Of a stretch of DNA of 23,225 nt, positions 15,918 through 22,563 are shown piece by piece. Each line of letters opens with the position of its first letter. Positions within the stretch are counted from its first letter, which is position 1. The notes under the pieces were generated by a model. That model worked only from the letters and a program-made list of their open reading frames with translations. It had not been told where the DNA came from and did no database searches. Origin of the DNA: Ruminococcaceae bacterium UBA1767 (GTDB lineage Bacteria; Bacillota; Clostridia; Oscillospirales; Acutalibacteraceae); the NCBI GenBank assembly GCA_002315505.1, contig DCGX01000078.1, forward strand, positions 1 through 23,225. The letters are read 5' to 3'. The position numbers were made by a program, and so were the translations under genes.

Positions 15918-15951
15918 CCAATAAAGAAAAGAGAGCGGCTCGCCGCTCTCT
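15918..15951 (-). terminator. Terminator of the secreted cohesin-like gene
   Basis: AGAGAGCGG (15930-15938) and CCGCTCTCT (15943-15951) form a 9-bp stem with a 4-nt loop. On the minus strand the T-rich TTTCTTTATT follows. It lies 17 nt after the stop codon at 15969 and immediately before the amidohydrolase ribosome binding site. Confidence 0.8.
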
Positions 15952-15968
15952 CTGTGTTTTCAGTTTAA

Positions 15969-16787
15969 TTATGCAGCCGGCTTAAGGAAGCTCTGAGCAA
16001 CCTGAAGAAGTGATGTCAAACCTGTAACGATCTGATAACCCCACAACTTGAGAAGGTTAACGATTCTCTCTGTCCAAGGAATTACAGGAGGTGTCTGGTA
16101 ACAGTCAGCAGCGTATGTGATGAAATCTACACCATCTTCGATCATGTTAACATAACCATCTGTGTCGATTACTGCAAATGCACATGCACCAAAAATCTGG
16201 TCGATAGCCGGAGCAAACTTACCTTCCATACAATACTCTGTATCATAGTAAGCATTTGTGCCTGTACCCCAAGTGTAACCCATTGCATAAACCTGAAGTG
16301 AATCCTCTTCGCCTGTCTCTTTATCTGCTGTGAACTCGATTGACTCATCAACATGGATTGAGATATAACCGATTTCTGTACGGTCTGTACGAAGAAGGTC
16401 TGTGCCCGGGATGATGCATGAAATTACAGGAACATCTGCAGTGAAATCATCACCAACAAGGAAACCCTCACGGTTCTTGATGTCATCAGCATACTGGAAG
16501 CCTGTGAATTCAACCTTACCTGCCATGCTTGGATTTGTGCTTGTGATACCGAAGATAACTGACAATGCAAGAGCTGCGTCTGCTCCAACATCGTTATCTG
16601 TGTAATCGGAAATAATTGATACAGGCAATGTGTAATCTCCGCCTGCGTCGATGTACTGGCTCTGAACTGAAAGATAAACCTTTCCACTTGTAGCTGTTGG
16701 CTCTTCAATAAGGTTAGCAGCAAAAGCTGAAACACCTACTGAGAAACAAAGTACAACTGCGAGCAATACTGCTAATACTTTTTTCAT
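15969..16787 (-). CDS. Secreted cohesin-like protein (272 aa)
   Basis: A secreted or surface-bound protein, function unknown. The start is taken as ATG 16787 because signal peptide MKKVLAVLLAVVLCFSVGVSAFA begins there and AAGGAGA (16796-16802) lies 8 nt upstream; a longer in-frame reading to 16814 would place nine residues before it. Residues about 35-215 are beta-rich and resemble the cohesin-like domains of the large secreted proteins in this window (a start like GKVYLSVQSQYIDAGGDYTL, then PVSII, a central KVEFTGFQY). Two Cys pairs may be disulfides. No dockerin follows. The last ~35 residues (WTERIVNLLKLWGYQ..., ending KPAA) are predicted to be an amphipathic helix, perhaps for membrane or partner binding. 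Confidence 0.75.
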   Translation of the reverse strand: MKKVLAVLLAVVLCFSVGVSAFAANLIEEPTATSGKVYLSVQSQYIDAGGDYTLPVSIISDYTDNDVGADAALALSVIFGITSTNPSMAGKVEFTGFQYADDIKNREGFLVGDDFTADVPVISCIIPGTDLLRTDRTEIGYISIHVDESIEFTADKETGEEDSLQVYAMGYTWGTGTNAYYDTEYCMEGKFAPAIDQIFGACAFAVIDTDGYVNMIEDGVDFITYAADCYQTPPVIPWTERIVNLLKLWGYQIVTGLTSLLQVAQSFLKPAA

Positions 16788-16874
16788 AAGAAAAATCTCC
16801 TTTTCTTTGCACAATGTGCATTATTTTTTTACGGCAAGTCTTGTATATACGAAGACAACTGTCGTGTTTACTAC

Positions 16875-16883
16875 ATAATAGCA
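16875..16883 (-). promoter_or_regulatory. Possible extended -10 promoter of the cohesin-like gene
   Basis: On the minus strand TGC-TATTAT forms an extended -10 (TGnTATTAT). No good -35 lies 17 nt upstream. The implied leader is about 80 nt. The surrounding 16803-16994 is AT-rich with no other feature I can support. Confidence 0.4.
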
Positions 16884-16994
16884 CGATAAGAATAATTTAT
16901 TTTTCTTTTTTGGAATAATAAAAACTTTTTTCGTAAAATATACATAGAATATTTTTTGTACACAATATATAGTATTTTTTACTTATTATGAGTA

Positions 16995-18365
16995 TTAATT
17001 GCAAATTTTTTGCATAACTTTATTTACCACAGGACCTGCCGCAGCGAGTCCTGAACCCGAATTTTCAACAACACACACAATCGCAATCGGCATATCCTCT
17101 CTGCTCGAGAATCCGACAAACCATGAATGTGATTCGCCTGTATCAAGCTCTGCGGTGCCTGTTTTTCCGCACATTTCAAGTCCCGGGAATGTAGAATCAC
17201 TATAGTGATTAACAACATTTGAACGCATCATTTTCTTTAAAGTATTTGCAATATTTGCATCAAGAGTAATTTTCGTACTCTCTTCTGTTGTTCCGATTTT
17301 ATTGACACTGCCTGTTGGAGTCACACATTCCGAAACAAAGTATGGCTTGATGGCTTTTCCGGAGTTTGCGATTGCGCCCATTAGAGTCAGCATATGACAA
17401 GGATTAACAAGTGTTGTATACTGCCCGATTCCTGCCCAGCCAAGGTCAACCTTATCGGCGGCGCTTACATCGAATTTACTCGTTGCAAGTCCGATTTTAT
17501 CCATTTTTTCCGATGTGTTAAAGCCAAGCTCGTTAGCTGTCTGTGTTATTTTTTCTTTTCCAAGCTCCAATGTAATCTGAGCAAATGCCGAATTGCACGA
17601 ATTGTTCAGAGCTTCCTCAAAGCTTTGCTCATAGTGAACACCGTTACAAATTACCGTTCCGTCGCCCGTTGCATACTCACCCGAGCAATCAAAGGTTCTT
17701 GTTGTAATATCGGGGATATTTTCAAGAGCGGATATTGCCGTAACAACCTTGAAGGTTGAACCCGGTGTATAAAGACCGGAAAGAAATCTGTTGAGATAAA
17801 CACCCTCGTATTCGTCATTTTCATCCATATTATCAGGTTTATTTTCGGGATCGTATGCAGGAGTGGAAACCATACAGATTATTTCGCCTGTTTTATAATT
17901 GTATGCCGCAACAGTACCTTTTCTGCCATCCATAGCATTGTAGGCGGTTTTGCAAACCTCAGAATCAAGTGTCAGCTTAAAATCATTGCCTTTGCCGTAT
18001 TTTTTCAGGTTGTAAACACCATTGAGGAAATCATAGCCCGACAGCTTTGAGCTGTAAACATACTGAACACCTGTTGAAATATATGACGAATTATCGCCAA
18101 CCGCATGAAGTGTTGCTTTTCGTATCGTACTGTCGGAGTTATAAACTCTACTGCCGTTTTCACTGCTGACAAGCACCGTTCCGTTGCAATCGTAAATTGC
18201 ACCCGCACTTGCAAGCGAGCCGTTTACATAAATATGACGATTAACCTGGTTTGATGCCCATCTTTCACCGTTAATATAAAATTCCGCAAACATATAAACG
18301 AGGCCGACAAGGAAAGCAATTATTACTATATATAGCACATAGGCTCTTCGAGTAGTATTGTTCAT
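16995..18365 (-). CDS. Class B penicillin-binding protein, transpeptidase (456 aa)
   Basis: A D,D-transpeptidase that cross-links peptidoglycan outside the membrane. Residues about 10-30 are the membrane anchor (VLYIVIIAFLVGLVYMFA); the rest is extracellular. The three penicillin-binding motifs are present: S203-T-F-K206 (active-site Ser203), S256-C-N258 and K401-T-G-T404. At 456 aa it is much shorter than FtsI/PBP2 (about 600-700), resembling the compact actinobacterial PbpA type. Start ATG 18365 overlaps the upstream stop by ATGA, with AAGGAGG (18374-18380) 8 nt upstream inside the glycosyltransferase gene, so translation is coupled. Partnered with the FtsW/RodA-like protein as the polymerase/transpeptidase pair. 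Whether it acts in division, elongation or sporulation cannot be told. No strong terminator follows it. Confidence 0.93.
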   Translation of the reverse strand: MNNTTRRAYVLYIVIIAFLVGLVYMFAEFYINGERWASNQVNRHIYVNGSLASAGAIYDCNGTVLVSSENGSRVYNSDSTIRKATLHAVGDNSSYISTGVQYVYSSKLSGYDFLNGVYNLKKYGKGNDFKLTLDSEVCKTAYNAMDGRKGTVAAYNYKTGEIICMVSTPAYDPENKPDNMDENDEYEGVYLNRFLSGLYTPGSTFKVVTAISALENIPDITTRTFDCSGEYATGDGTVICNGVHYEQSFEEALNNSCNSAFAQITLELGKEKITQTANELGFNTSEKMDKIGLATSKFDVSAADKVDLGWAGIGQYTTLVNPCHMLTLMGAIANSGKAIKPYFVSECVTPTGSVNKIGTTEESTKITLDANIANTLKKMMRSNVVNHYSDSTFPGLEMCGKTGTAELDTGESHSWFVGFSSREDMPIAIVCVVENSGSGLAAAGPVVNKVMQKICN

Positions 18366-19789
18366 CTGCCCGACCTCCTTTTGCTGATTGGAATGTCTTT
18401 TGCGGAGGATTTTGCGCCCTGTGTGGTCATTACGTCATAGACCGGTCGCTTTGATTTAGCTCTGCTGACAGGAATTCCGCCTGCATTTGCAGGTCTTGTT
18501 CGCTTTCTTCCTTTAAATTCAACATCAGGCGGATACAACGGATGGTCGGGAAGTATTGTTTTTGACAGTCCCGGATAAGTTCTGATATCCGCTGATTTAA
18601 TAAATGCAAGAAGTCCCCACGAGCATATCATACTTGAACCGCCTCGGCTGATAAACGGAAGAGTTACTCCTGTAAGCGGAAGTATATCCGTTACACCGAA
18701 AATATTCAGACTTGCCTGGAACAGCATCAGTCCTGCCGCCGCACAGGCTGCTATTGAATAAAAGGTCGACCTTGTTGTCTTTGAAACCTTGATGGCAAAA
18801 ACAAGAACAAGTGCATAGGTAATCACAATTATCAATGCAATAAGCATACCCCATTCCTCGCAAATCATACCAAACACAAGGTCTGTTGTTGACGCAAAAA
18901 TATCACGAAGCAATCCGTTTCCGATGCCCAATCCGAGCACACCGCCACTTGCCGAATAAATCAGCGTTCTCGTCTGCTGCATACCCGACTCATTAATCAG
19001 CTCCCATATGTGACGATATGTCGCAAAACGTGCGGCAACATGAGGCTTGAAGTAAATTATCATTATAGCACCGAGTGCCGCCGCCACGCAGACGAGTGCA
19101 ATTGTACGAACGTCACCCGAGCGCATGAATGCAATTATCACAAAGGTGAAAAAGAAAATCAATGCAGTGCCGAAATCCTTCATAAGGAAGCACGCACCAA
19201 CGCAGGTAAACGAAAAAATAAGATATTTTGTCAGGCTTCGTCCTGTCTGGAGCTTGTCCAGAGAAGATGCTCCGACAAAGATAAATGCGAGCTTGACTAT
19301 TTCTGACGGTTGCAGGGATATACCTGCTATCGTAACCCAGTTCAGCGCACCATTGTTATACTTTGCGAGTGCGAGATTTGCGCCAAGCATAAGTATCGCG
19401 ACCGCCGCAACGGGAGTACGTAACATCATAACTATATCAGTTCTGCGGAGAACTATGAGCATAATAATAAATACAAAGAGACCGATAAGAATTGAAATCA
19501 GTTGTTTCAGTGCAAAATCATCGTAAACTGAGGCGGCATTTACAAGTCCGATACCCGAAAACAGAAAAGCAATAACTTCTATTTCAAAATTGTTCTGTGA
19601 ACAAAACAGCGAAGCGATAAAAAAGTATGCCCATTCAACAATTATATAACCGGCAAAAACTGACATCATTTCGAGCTTTAATTCGCCATCCTTCAAAAAC
19701 ACAAAGGACGATGTAATCACCTGAAAGGCCGTTACAAAAATTAAAATTGTACCCCACTTAAATTTAGTGTTAAGGTTTTCGTTACTCAT
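18362..19789 (-). CDS. FtsW/RodA/SpoVE-family peptidoglycan glycosyltransferase (475 aa)
   Basis: A SEDS-family membrane enzyme that polymerises lipid II into glycan strands together with the class B PBP encoded next. It is a multi-pass protein with about ten hydrophobic helices from residue 13 to about 398, then a basic cytoplasmic tail (about 75 aa). SEDS hallmarks: LQPSEIVKL (159-167), D303 in STTDLVFG (the conserved, functionally essential Asp region), EE 311-312, and PLTGVTLPFISRGGSS (371-386). Start ATG 19789 has GGAGG (19796-19800) 6 nt upstream. First gene of the two-gene operon, with a strong promoter; the PBP gene overlaps its last 4 nt. FtsW versus RodA versus SpoVE cannot be decided from sequence alone. 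Confidence 0.93.
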   Translation of the reverse strand: MSNENLNTKFKWGTILIFVTAFQVITSSFVFLKDGELKLEMMSVFAGYIIVEWAYFFIASLFCSQNNFEIEVIAFLFSGIGLVNAASVYDDFALKQLISILIGLFVFIIMLIVLRRTDIVMMLRTPVAAVAILMLGANLALAKYNNGALNWVTIAGISLQPSEIVKLAFIFVGASSLDKLQTGRSLTKYLIFSFTCVGACFLMKDFGTALIFFFTFVIIAFMRSGDVRTIALVCVAAALGAIMIIYFKPHVAARFATYRHIWELINESGMQQTRTLIYSASGGVLGLGIGNGLLRDIFASTTDLVFGMICEEWGMLIALIIVITYALVLVFAIKVSKTTRSTFYSIAACAAAGLMLFQASLNIFGVTDILPLTGVTLPFISRGGSSMICSWGLLAFIKSADIRTYPGLSKTILPDHPLYPPDVEFKGRKRTRPANAGGIPVSRAKSKRPVYDVMTTQGAKSSAKDIPISKRRSGR

Positions 19790-19817
19790 AATTCACCTCC
19801 GGAAATGTATTTGGTAT

Positions 19818-19846
19818 ATTATAACTCTTTTTTTATAGTTTTGCAA
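19818..19846 (-). promoter_or_regulatory. Sigma-A promoter of the FtsW/RodA-PBP operon
   Basis: On the minus strand -35 TTGCAA (19841-19846), 17-nt spacer, perfect -10 TATAAT (19818-19823). The predicted start near 19811 leaves a leader of about 20 nt. Confidence 0.75.
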
Positions 19847-19916
19847 TATTGAGGTTTTCATTATATAATGCATTGATGCAGGTTACAATATAATACATTG
19901 TTTCTGAATGATTTAC

Positions 19917-19944
19917 TTGACTTTTTCAATAAATATGTTATAAT
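19917..19944 (+). promoter_or_regulatory. Sigma-A promoter of tRNA-Leu
   Basis: -35 TTGACT (19917-19922), 16-nt spacer, perfect -10 TATAAT (19939-19944). The tRNA begins 17 nt after the -10. Confidence 0.85.
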
Positions 19945-19961
19945 TTCATTTGCATAAATAA

Positions 19962-20048
19962 GCAGAAGTGGCGGAATCGGCAGACGCGCTAGATTCAGGT
20001 TCTAGTGAATGCAAGTTCATGAGGGTTCAAGTCCCTTCTTCTGCACCA
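19962..20048 (+). tRNA. trnL: tRNA-Leu (anticodon CAG)
   Basis: Class II tRNA of 87 nt including the encoded CCA (20046-20048). The acceptor stem is GCAGAAG/CTTCTGC. The anticodon stem CTAGA/TCTAG closes the loop TTCAGGT, giving anticodon CAG, which reads CUG codons. A long variable arm (TGAA...TTCA) and T loop TTCAAGT fit leucine. The same 3' end recurs 195 bp downstream (see the direct repeat entry). Confidence 0.95.
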
Positions 20049-20090
20049 AACAAATCATCCTGACCCTTTGGTCGGGATGATTTGTTTTAT
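20048..20090 (+). terminator. Terminator after tRNA-Leu
   Basis: AAACAAATCATCCTGACC (20048-20065) pairs with the segment 20070-20087 across a CTTT loop, 18 bp with one U-G, ending in a T-rich run. It follows the CCA end directly and shares its first A with it. Confidence 0.85.
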
Positions 20091-20102
20091 ATTGGGACTT
20101 GA

Positions 20103-20222
20103 ACCCTAAGAGGGTGAGGAGCGTCAAGAAAACAATTCCGTGAATTGTTTTTAGCTCCGAAGTCCGAGTCGGGTACTGCACGAAGTGCGGTCGACGAGGA
20201 TGTAGGGCTTGCAGAGCAAGCC
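20103..20222 (+). repeat. Four tandem hairpins with 3-nt loops
   Basis: Within 120 bp are ACCCT-AAG-AGGGT (20103-20115), AAAACAATTC-CGT-GAATTGTTTT (20129-20151, inside GGAGC/GCTCC at 20118-20122 and 20154-20158), ACTGCAC-GAA-GTGCGGT (20175-20191) and GGCTTGC-AGA-GCAAGCC (20206-20222). They occupy most of the 195-bp unit next to tRNA-Leu. Such a pattern resembles REP-like palindromic interspersed elements; a genome search is needed to know whether it recurs. Confidence 0.6.
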
Positions 20223-20244
20223 TGTGTCCCTTCTTCTGCACCAA

Positions 20245-20271
20245 AAAGAGCAGGTTTTACGCCTGCTCTTT
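20245..20271 (+). terminator. Hairpin after the second tRNA-Leu 3' end
   Basis: AAAGAGCAGG (20245-20254) pairs with CCTGCTCTTT (20262-20271), 10 bp. The T-tail is short (GTTGTTT). Its position just after the second tRNA 3' end suggests it was the original tRNA-Leu terminator. Confidence 0.65.
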
Positions 20272-20290
20272 GTTGTTTCCAAAAGTTTTT

Positions 20291-20345
20291 AAAAGTTCTC
20301 AAAAGCCTTATTTATCAAGGGGCTTGAGAACTTTTTCTTTTTTTA
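20291..20345 (+). terminator. Terminator-like hairpin in the gene-free stretch
   Basis: AAAAGTTCTC (20291-20300) pairs with GAGAACTTTT (20326-20335), continued by AAGCC/GGCTT (20303-20307, 20321-20325) after a 2-nt bulge, followed by TCTTTTTTT. No plus-strand gene lies between it and tRNA-Leu, so it may be a remnant or a backup terminator. Confidence 0.55.
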
Positions 20346-20388
20346 TGAATATATTTTCGAACGTTTTGAAACAACTGAAATTCTACGA

Positions 20389-20421
20389 ATGGGCCCCAAA
20401 TGGGCCTCAAATGGGCCTCAA
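20389..20421. repeat. Three 11-bp tandem repeats
   Basis: ATGGGCCCCAA (20389-20399), then ATGGGCCTCAA twice (20400-20410, 20411-20421), with no spacer. Each carries a GGCC core. The 11-bp period is close to one turn of B-DNA. It lies in a non-coding stretch; the rest of 20346-20534 holds a 12-bp palindrome (20452-20463) and otherwise nothing I can support. Confidence 0.8.
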
Positions 20422-20534
20422 AAAACCGACGATATTTTTACTATTGTTATATCGGTATACCGAAATAGAGTCAAATCGCTCGCTAAATATACCTTTATTG
20501 GCACTTTGATAAGAGGTTCGGTTAGTAAACACAT

Positions 20535-20562
20535 CAAAAAACGGCAGTCTTCCGACCACCGT
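20535..20562 (-). terminator. Terminator of the two-component operon
   Basis: ACGGCAGTC (20541-20549) pairs with GACCACCGT (20554-20562), 9 bp with two wobbles in the minus-strand RNA and loop GGAA, followed on the minus strand by TTTTTTG. It lies 23 nt beyond the histidine kinase stop codon. Confidence 0.8.
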
Positions 20563-20585
20563 ATATTGCATTTAATATTTATGTT

Positions 20586-22562
20586 TTATTGCTCGATTTT
20601 ATATTCATCAAACGAGATTACTGTTTTAAACAAATCTCCGTCAACAAAGATTTCAAAAGTGCCTTGCTGAACCTCTGTAAAGCTCTTGGCGATTGAAAGA
20701 CCGAGTCCGTTTCCTTCGGTGTGTCTTGAGCTGTCATCTCGTTTGAATCTCATCAGAAGCTCTTCTGCTGTCGATGAGATTGTTCTTTCGGAGATATTTC
20801 TCAATATTATTTTCACCTTTTCATCTGCCTTTTCCACGCTGAGTAAAACACGTGAGCCCGGCATTGCATATTTTAGGATGTTGCTGAAAAGATTTTCAAA
20901 AACTCTCCATAAAATCATTCCGTCAGCCCGAATATAAAGGTCTTCTTCAGGCATATTTTCTTCAATAACCAACGACTTTTCGCTGAATTTTAATCGAAAT
21001 TCCTCAATTGTCTGAGAAAGGAACAGGGCAACATTTATTGAATCGAATTCAACCTTGAGCGCACCTGTTGATATTTTCGATACCTCAACGAGATTAAACA
21101 GTAAGTCATTCAGCTTTGCAGATTGTCTGCTGATTATTTCCGAATATGCTTTTGTTTCTTCTTCAGTGCATTTTCCGGAGCTGATTATGTTTGCGTAATT
21201 GACGATGGAAGTCAGCGGAGTTTTTATGTCGTGAGAAATATTTGTAATAAGCTCGCTTCGCATTTTCCTGCTCTTGTTTTGCTCCTCAAGTGCGTGAATC
21301 ATATCGTCTTTTATTGTAATAAGGTCATCGTTAATTGCCTTGAAATCGCCGAACATAATATGCGAATCGGCAACGCTGTCAAAATCTCCCGAAGCAATTT
21401 TCTGACCGCTTTCACGAACTCTGTTAAGATTGAAAACTATCATGAAAAACAATGCACCGAGAACGAACAAAACGGTAACCTGTCCGAAAGCAAAATAAAG
21501 GAATTTGAAATCGGCAAGTCTTCCCGAAAGGCAGGTTTTATATTTGAAAACAAAATAAAAAATCAAGCCAAGCTCGAGAAGCATAATTATACCAATCGAA
21601 ATAAGTGTTTTACCTAAAAGAGGAACCTTGAAATAACCCTTGTCGTCATTTTTTACTTTTTTTCTGACTTTAGATATCAGCATATATATCAAGGTGTTTT
21701 GCATAATATGACCGATTTTAATTCTTGTCGCCAATGTTATGCAGTACATAAGCAATATAAGAGAAATAACAAAGGTCAAAATAAGGATAACAACATTCCA
21801 CAGAACAACACTTACCTCTTTAATATCCGCCGCTGAGGTAAGAACTATCATTATCAGAATAAATCCGATTAATAATATTGCAATGAGCGACAGCAAATCA
21901 AAAGGTATACGGTCAATAAAGTACAGATGCTTTTTCTGTCCGGCTACGTTGTTTTCCTTTCCGATACTTGACATCAGAAGACCCAATAAAAATACTGCAA
22001 GGCACATTGCGACGAATAACAGGAAGAAAATAAAATATCTTACCGAATGAGCAAAATGAATCATTTTTACAGCTAATTGATAACCGTCCTGAACTGTCAT
22101 TTCGCTTTCGCTTCGGATATTAATATTGAGTGTACCGGTAATAACGCCTTTTCCTTCGACGTAAACAGAAAAGGCGGATGTATTTGAGTAACACACTTCC
22201 GTCGGTTTATCGGCATTTTTGCAAAGTACGTTTCCGTCACTGTCGCAAGCCTCAAAAACCAGATTAGTATTTTCAGCTTTATATTGCGCAACTAAATTTT
22301 CGTATGCGGCTTCTTCGTTTTCAGTAAGCGTATTACCCGCTTCCTTTTTTAACGAAATAGCAATAAAATTTGCAATATGGTCGTATTCCTTCTCTGTTTT
22401 CAGACTCATTGCCTTTTCGAGCGGATATATAAGATTATCGCTCGAATAAAAATGGTAATCGTACATAAAGTTAATTGCAAGTGCAAGAGAAACACAAATT
22501 TCAACAACCAGCATATATACGACTGCAACGGTAATTTTATCCGCCAAATTCTTAATCTTCAA
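20586..22562 (-). CDS. Membrane sensor histidine kinase (658 aa)
   Basis: Sensor kinase that probably phosphorylates the OmpR-family regulator encoded just upstream. Hydrophobic segments at about 12-32, 175-198, 221-243, 252-277, 319-340 and 355-378 suggest six membrane helices. An extracytoplasmic region of about 140 aa lies between the first two. A HAMP-like linker (about 380-430) leads to the H box NISHDIKTPLTSI with phospho-acceptor H444, N box ENLFSNILKYA (556-566) and G2 box GNGLGLSIAK (617-626). The G1 region is the NISERTISSTAEELLMRF form typical of this Firmicute group. The start is a TTG at 22562, one base after the regulator's stop codon, with AGAGGG (22569-22574) 6 nt upstream; no ATG or GTG fits better, as the next Met (17) lies inside the first helix. 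Ligand unknown. Confidence 0.9.
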   Translation of the reverse strand: MKIKNLADKITVAVVYMLVVEICVSLALAINFMYDYHFYSSDNLIYPLEKAMSLKTEKEYDHIANFIAISLKKEAGNTLTENEEAAYENLVAQYKAENTNLVFEACDSDGNVLCKNADKPTEVCYSNTSAFSVYVEGKGVITGTLNINIRSESEMTVQDGYQLAVKMIHFAHSVRYFIFFLLFVAMCLAVFLLGLLMSSIGKENNVAGQKKHLYFIDRIPFDLLSLIAILLIGFILIMIVLTSAADIKEVSVVLWNVVILILTFVISLILLMYCITLATRIKIGHIMQNTLIYMLISKVRKKVKNDDKGYFKVPLLGKTLISIGIIMLLELGLIFYFVFKYKTCLSGRLADFKFLYFAFGQVTVLFVLGALFFMIVFNLNRVRESGQKIASGDFDSVADSHIMFGDFKAINDDLITIKDDMIHALEEQNKSRKMRSELITNISHDIKTPLTSIVNYANIISSGKCTEEETKAYSEIISRQSAKLNDLLFNLVEVSKISTGALKVEFDSINVALFLSQTIEEFRLKFSEKSLVIEENMPEEDLYIRADGMILWRVFENLFSNILKYAMPGSRVLLSVEKADEKVKIILRNISERTISSTAEELLMRFKRDDSSRHTEGNGLGLSIAKSFTEVQQGTFEIFVDGDLFKTVISFDEYKIEQ

Positions 22563-22563
22563 A

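Larger units (their letters stand above)
20031..20245 (+). mobile_element. 195-bp unit duplicating the tRNA-Leu 3' end (candidate mini-element)
   Basis: A perfect 20-bp direct repeat occurs at 20031-20050 (the tRNA T-stem to CCA plus AA) and 20226-20245, the second outside any complete tRNA. The second copy is followed at once by a terminator hairpin, as a tRNA 3' end normally is. Between them lie an 18-bp terminator-like stem (20048-20087), a 14-bp inverted copy of the T arm (20094-20107 versus 20022-20035) and four compact hairpins. This is the arrangement expected if a small element inserted at the tRNA 3' end and carried a replacement end. No integrase or other gene is present; mobility is inferred, not shown. 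Confidence 0.5.

Noticed and set aside
17000..17012. GCAAA/TTTGC hairpin as terminator of the PBP gene
   Set aside because: It lies inside the coding sequence, is only 5 bp, and is AT-rich; no convincing terminator was found after the PBP gene.
20017..20244. A 75-aa minus-strand open frame and an overlapping 71-aa frame over the tRNA-Leu tail
   Set aside because: They read through the tRNA 3' end, terminator and hairpin repeats antisense, with no ribosome binding site. Treated as spurious.
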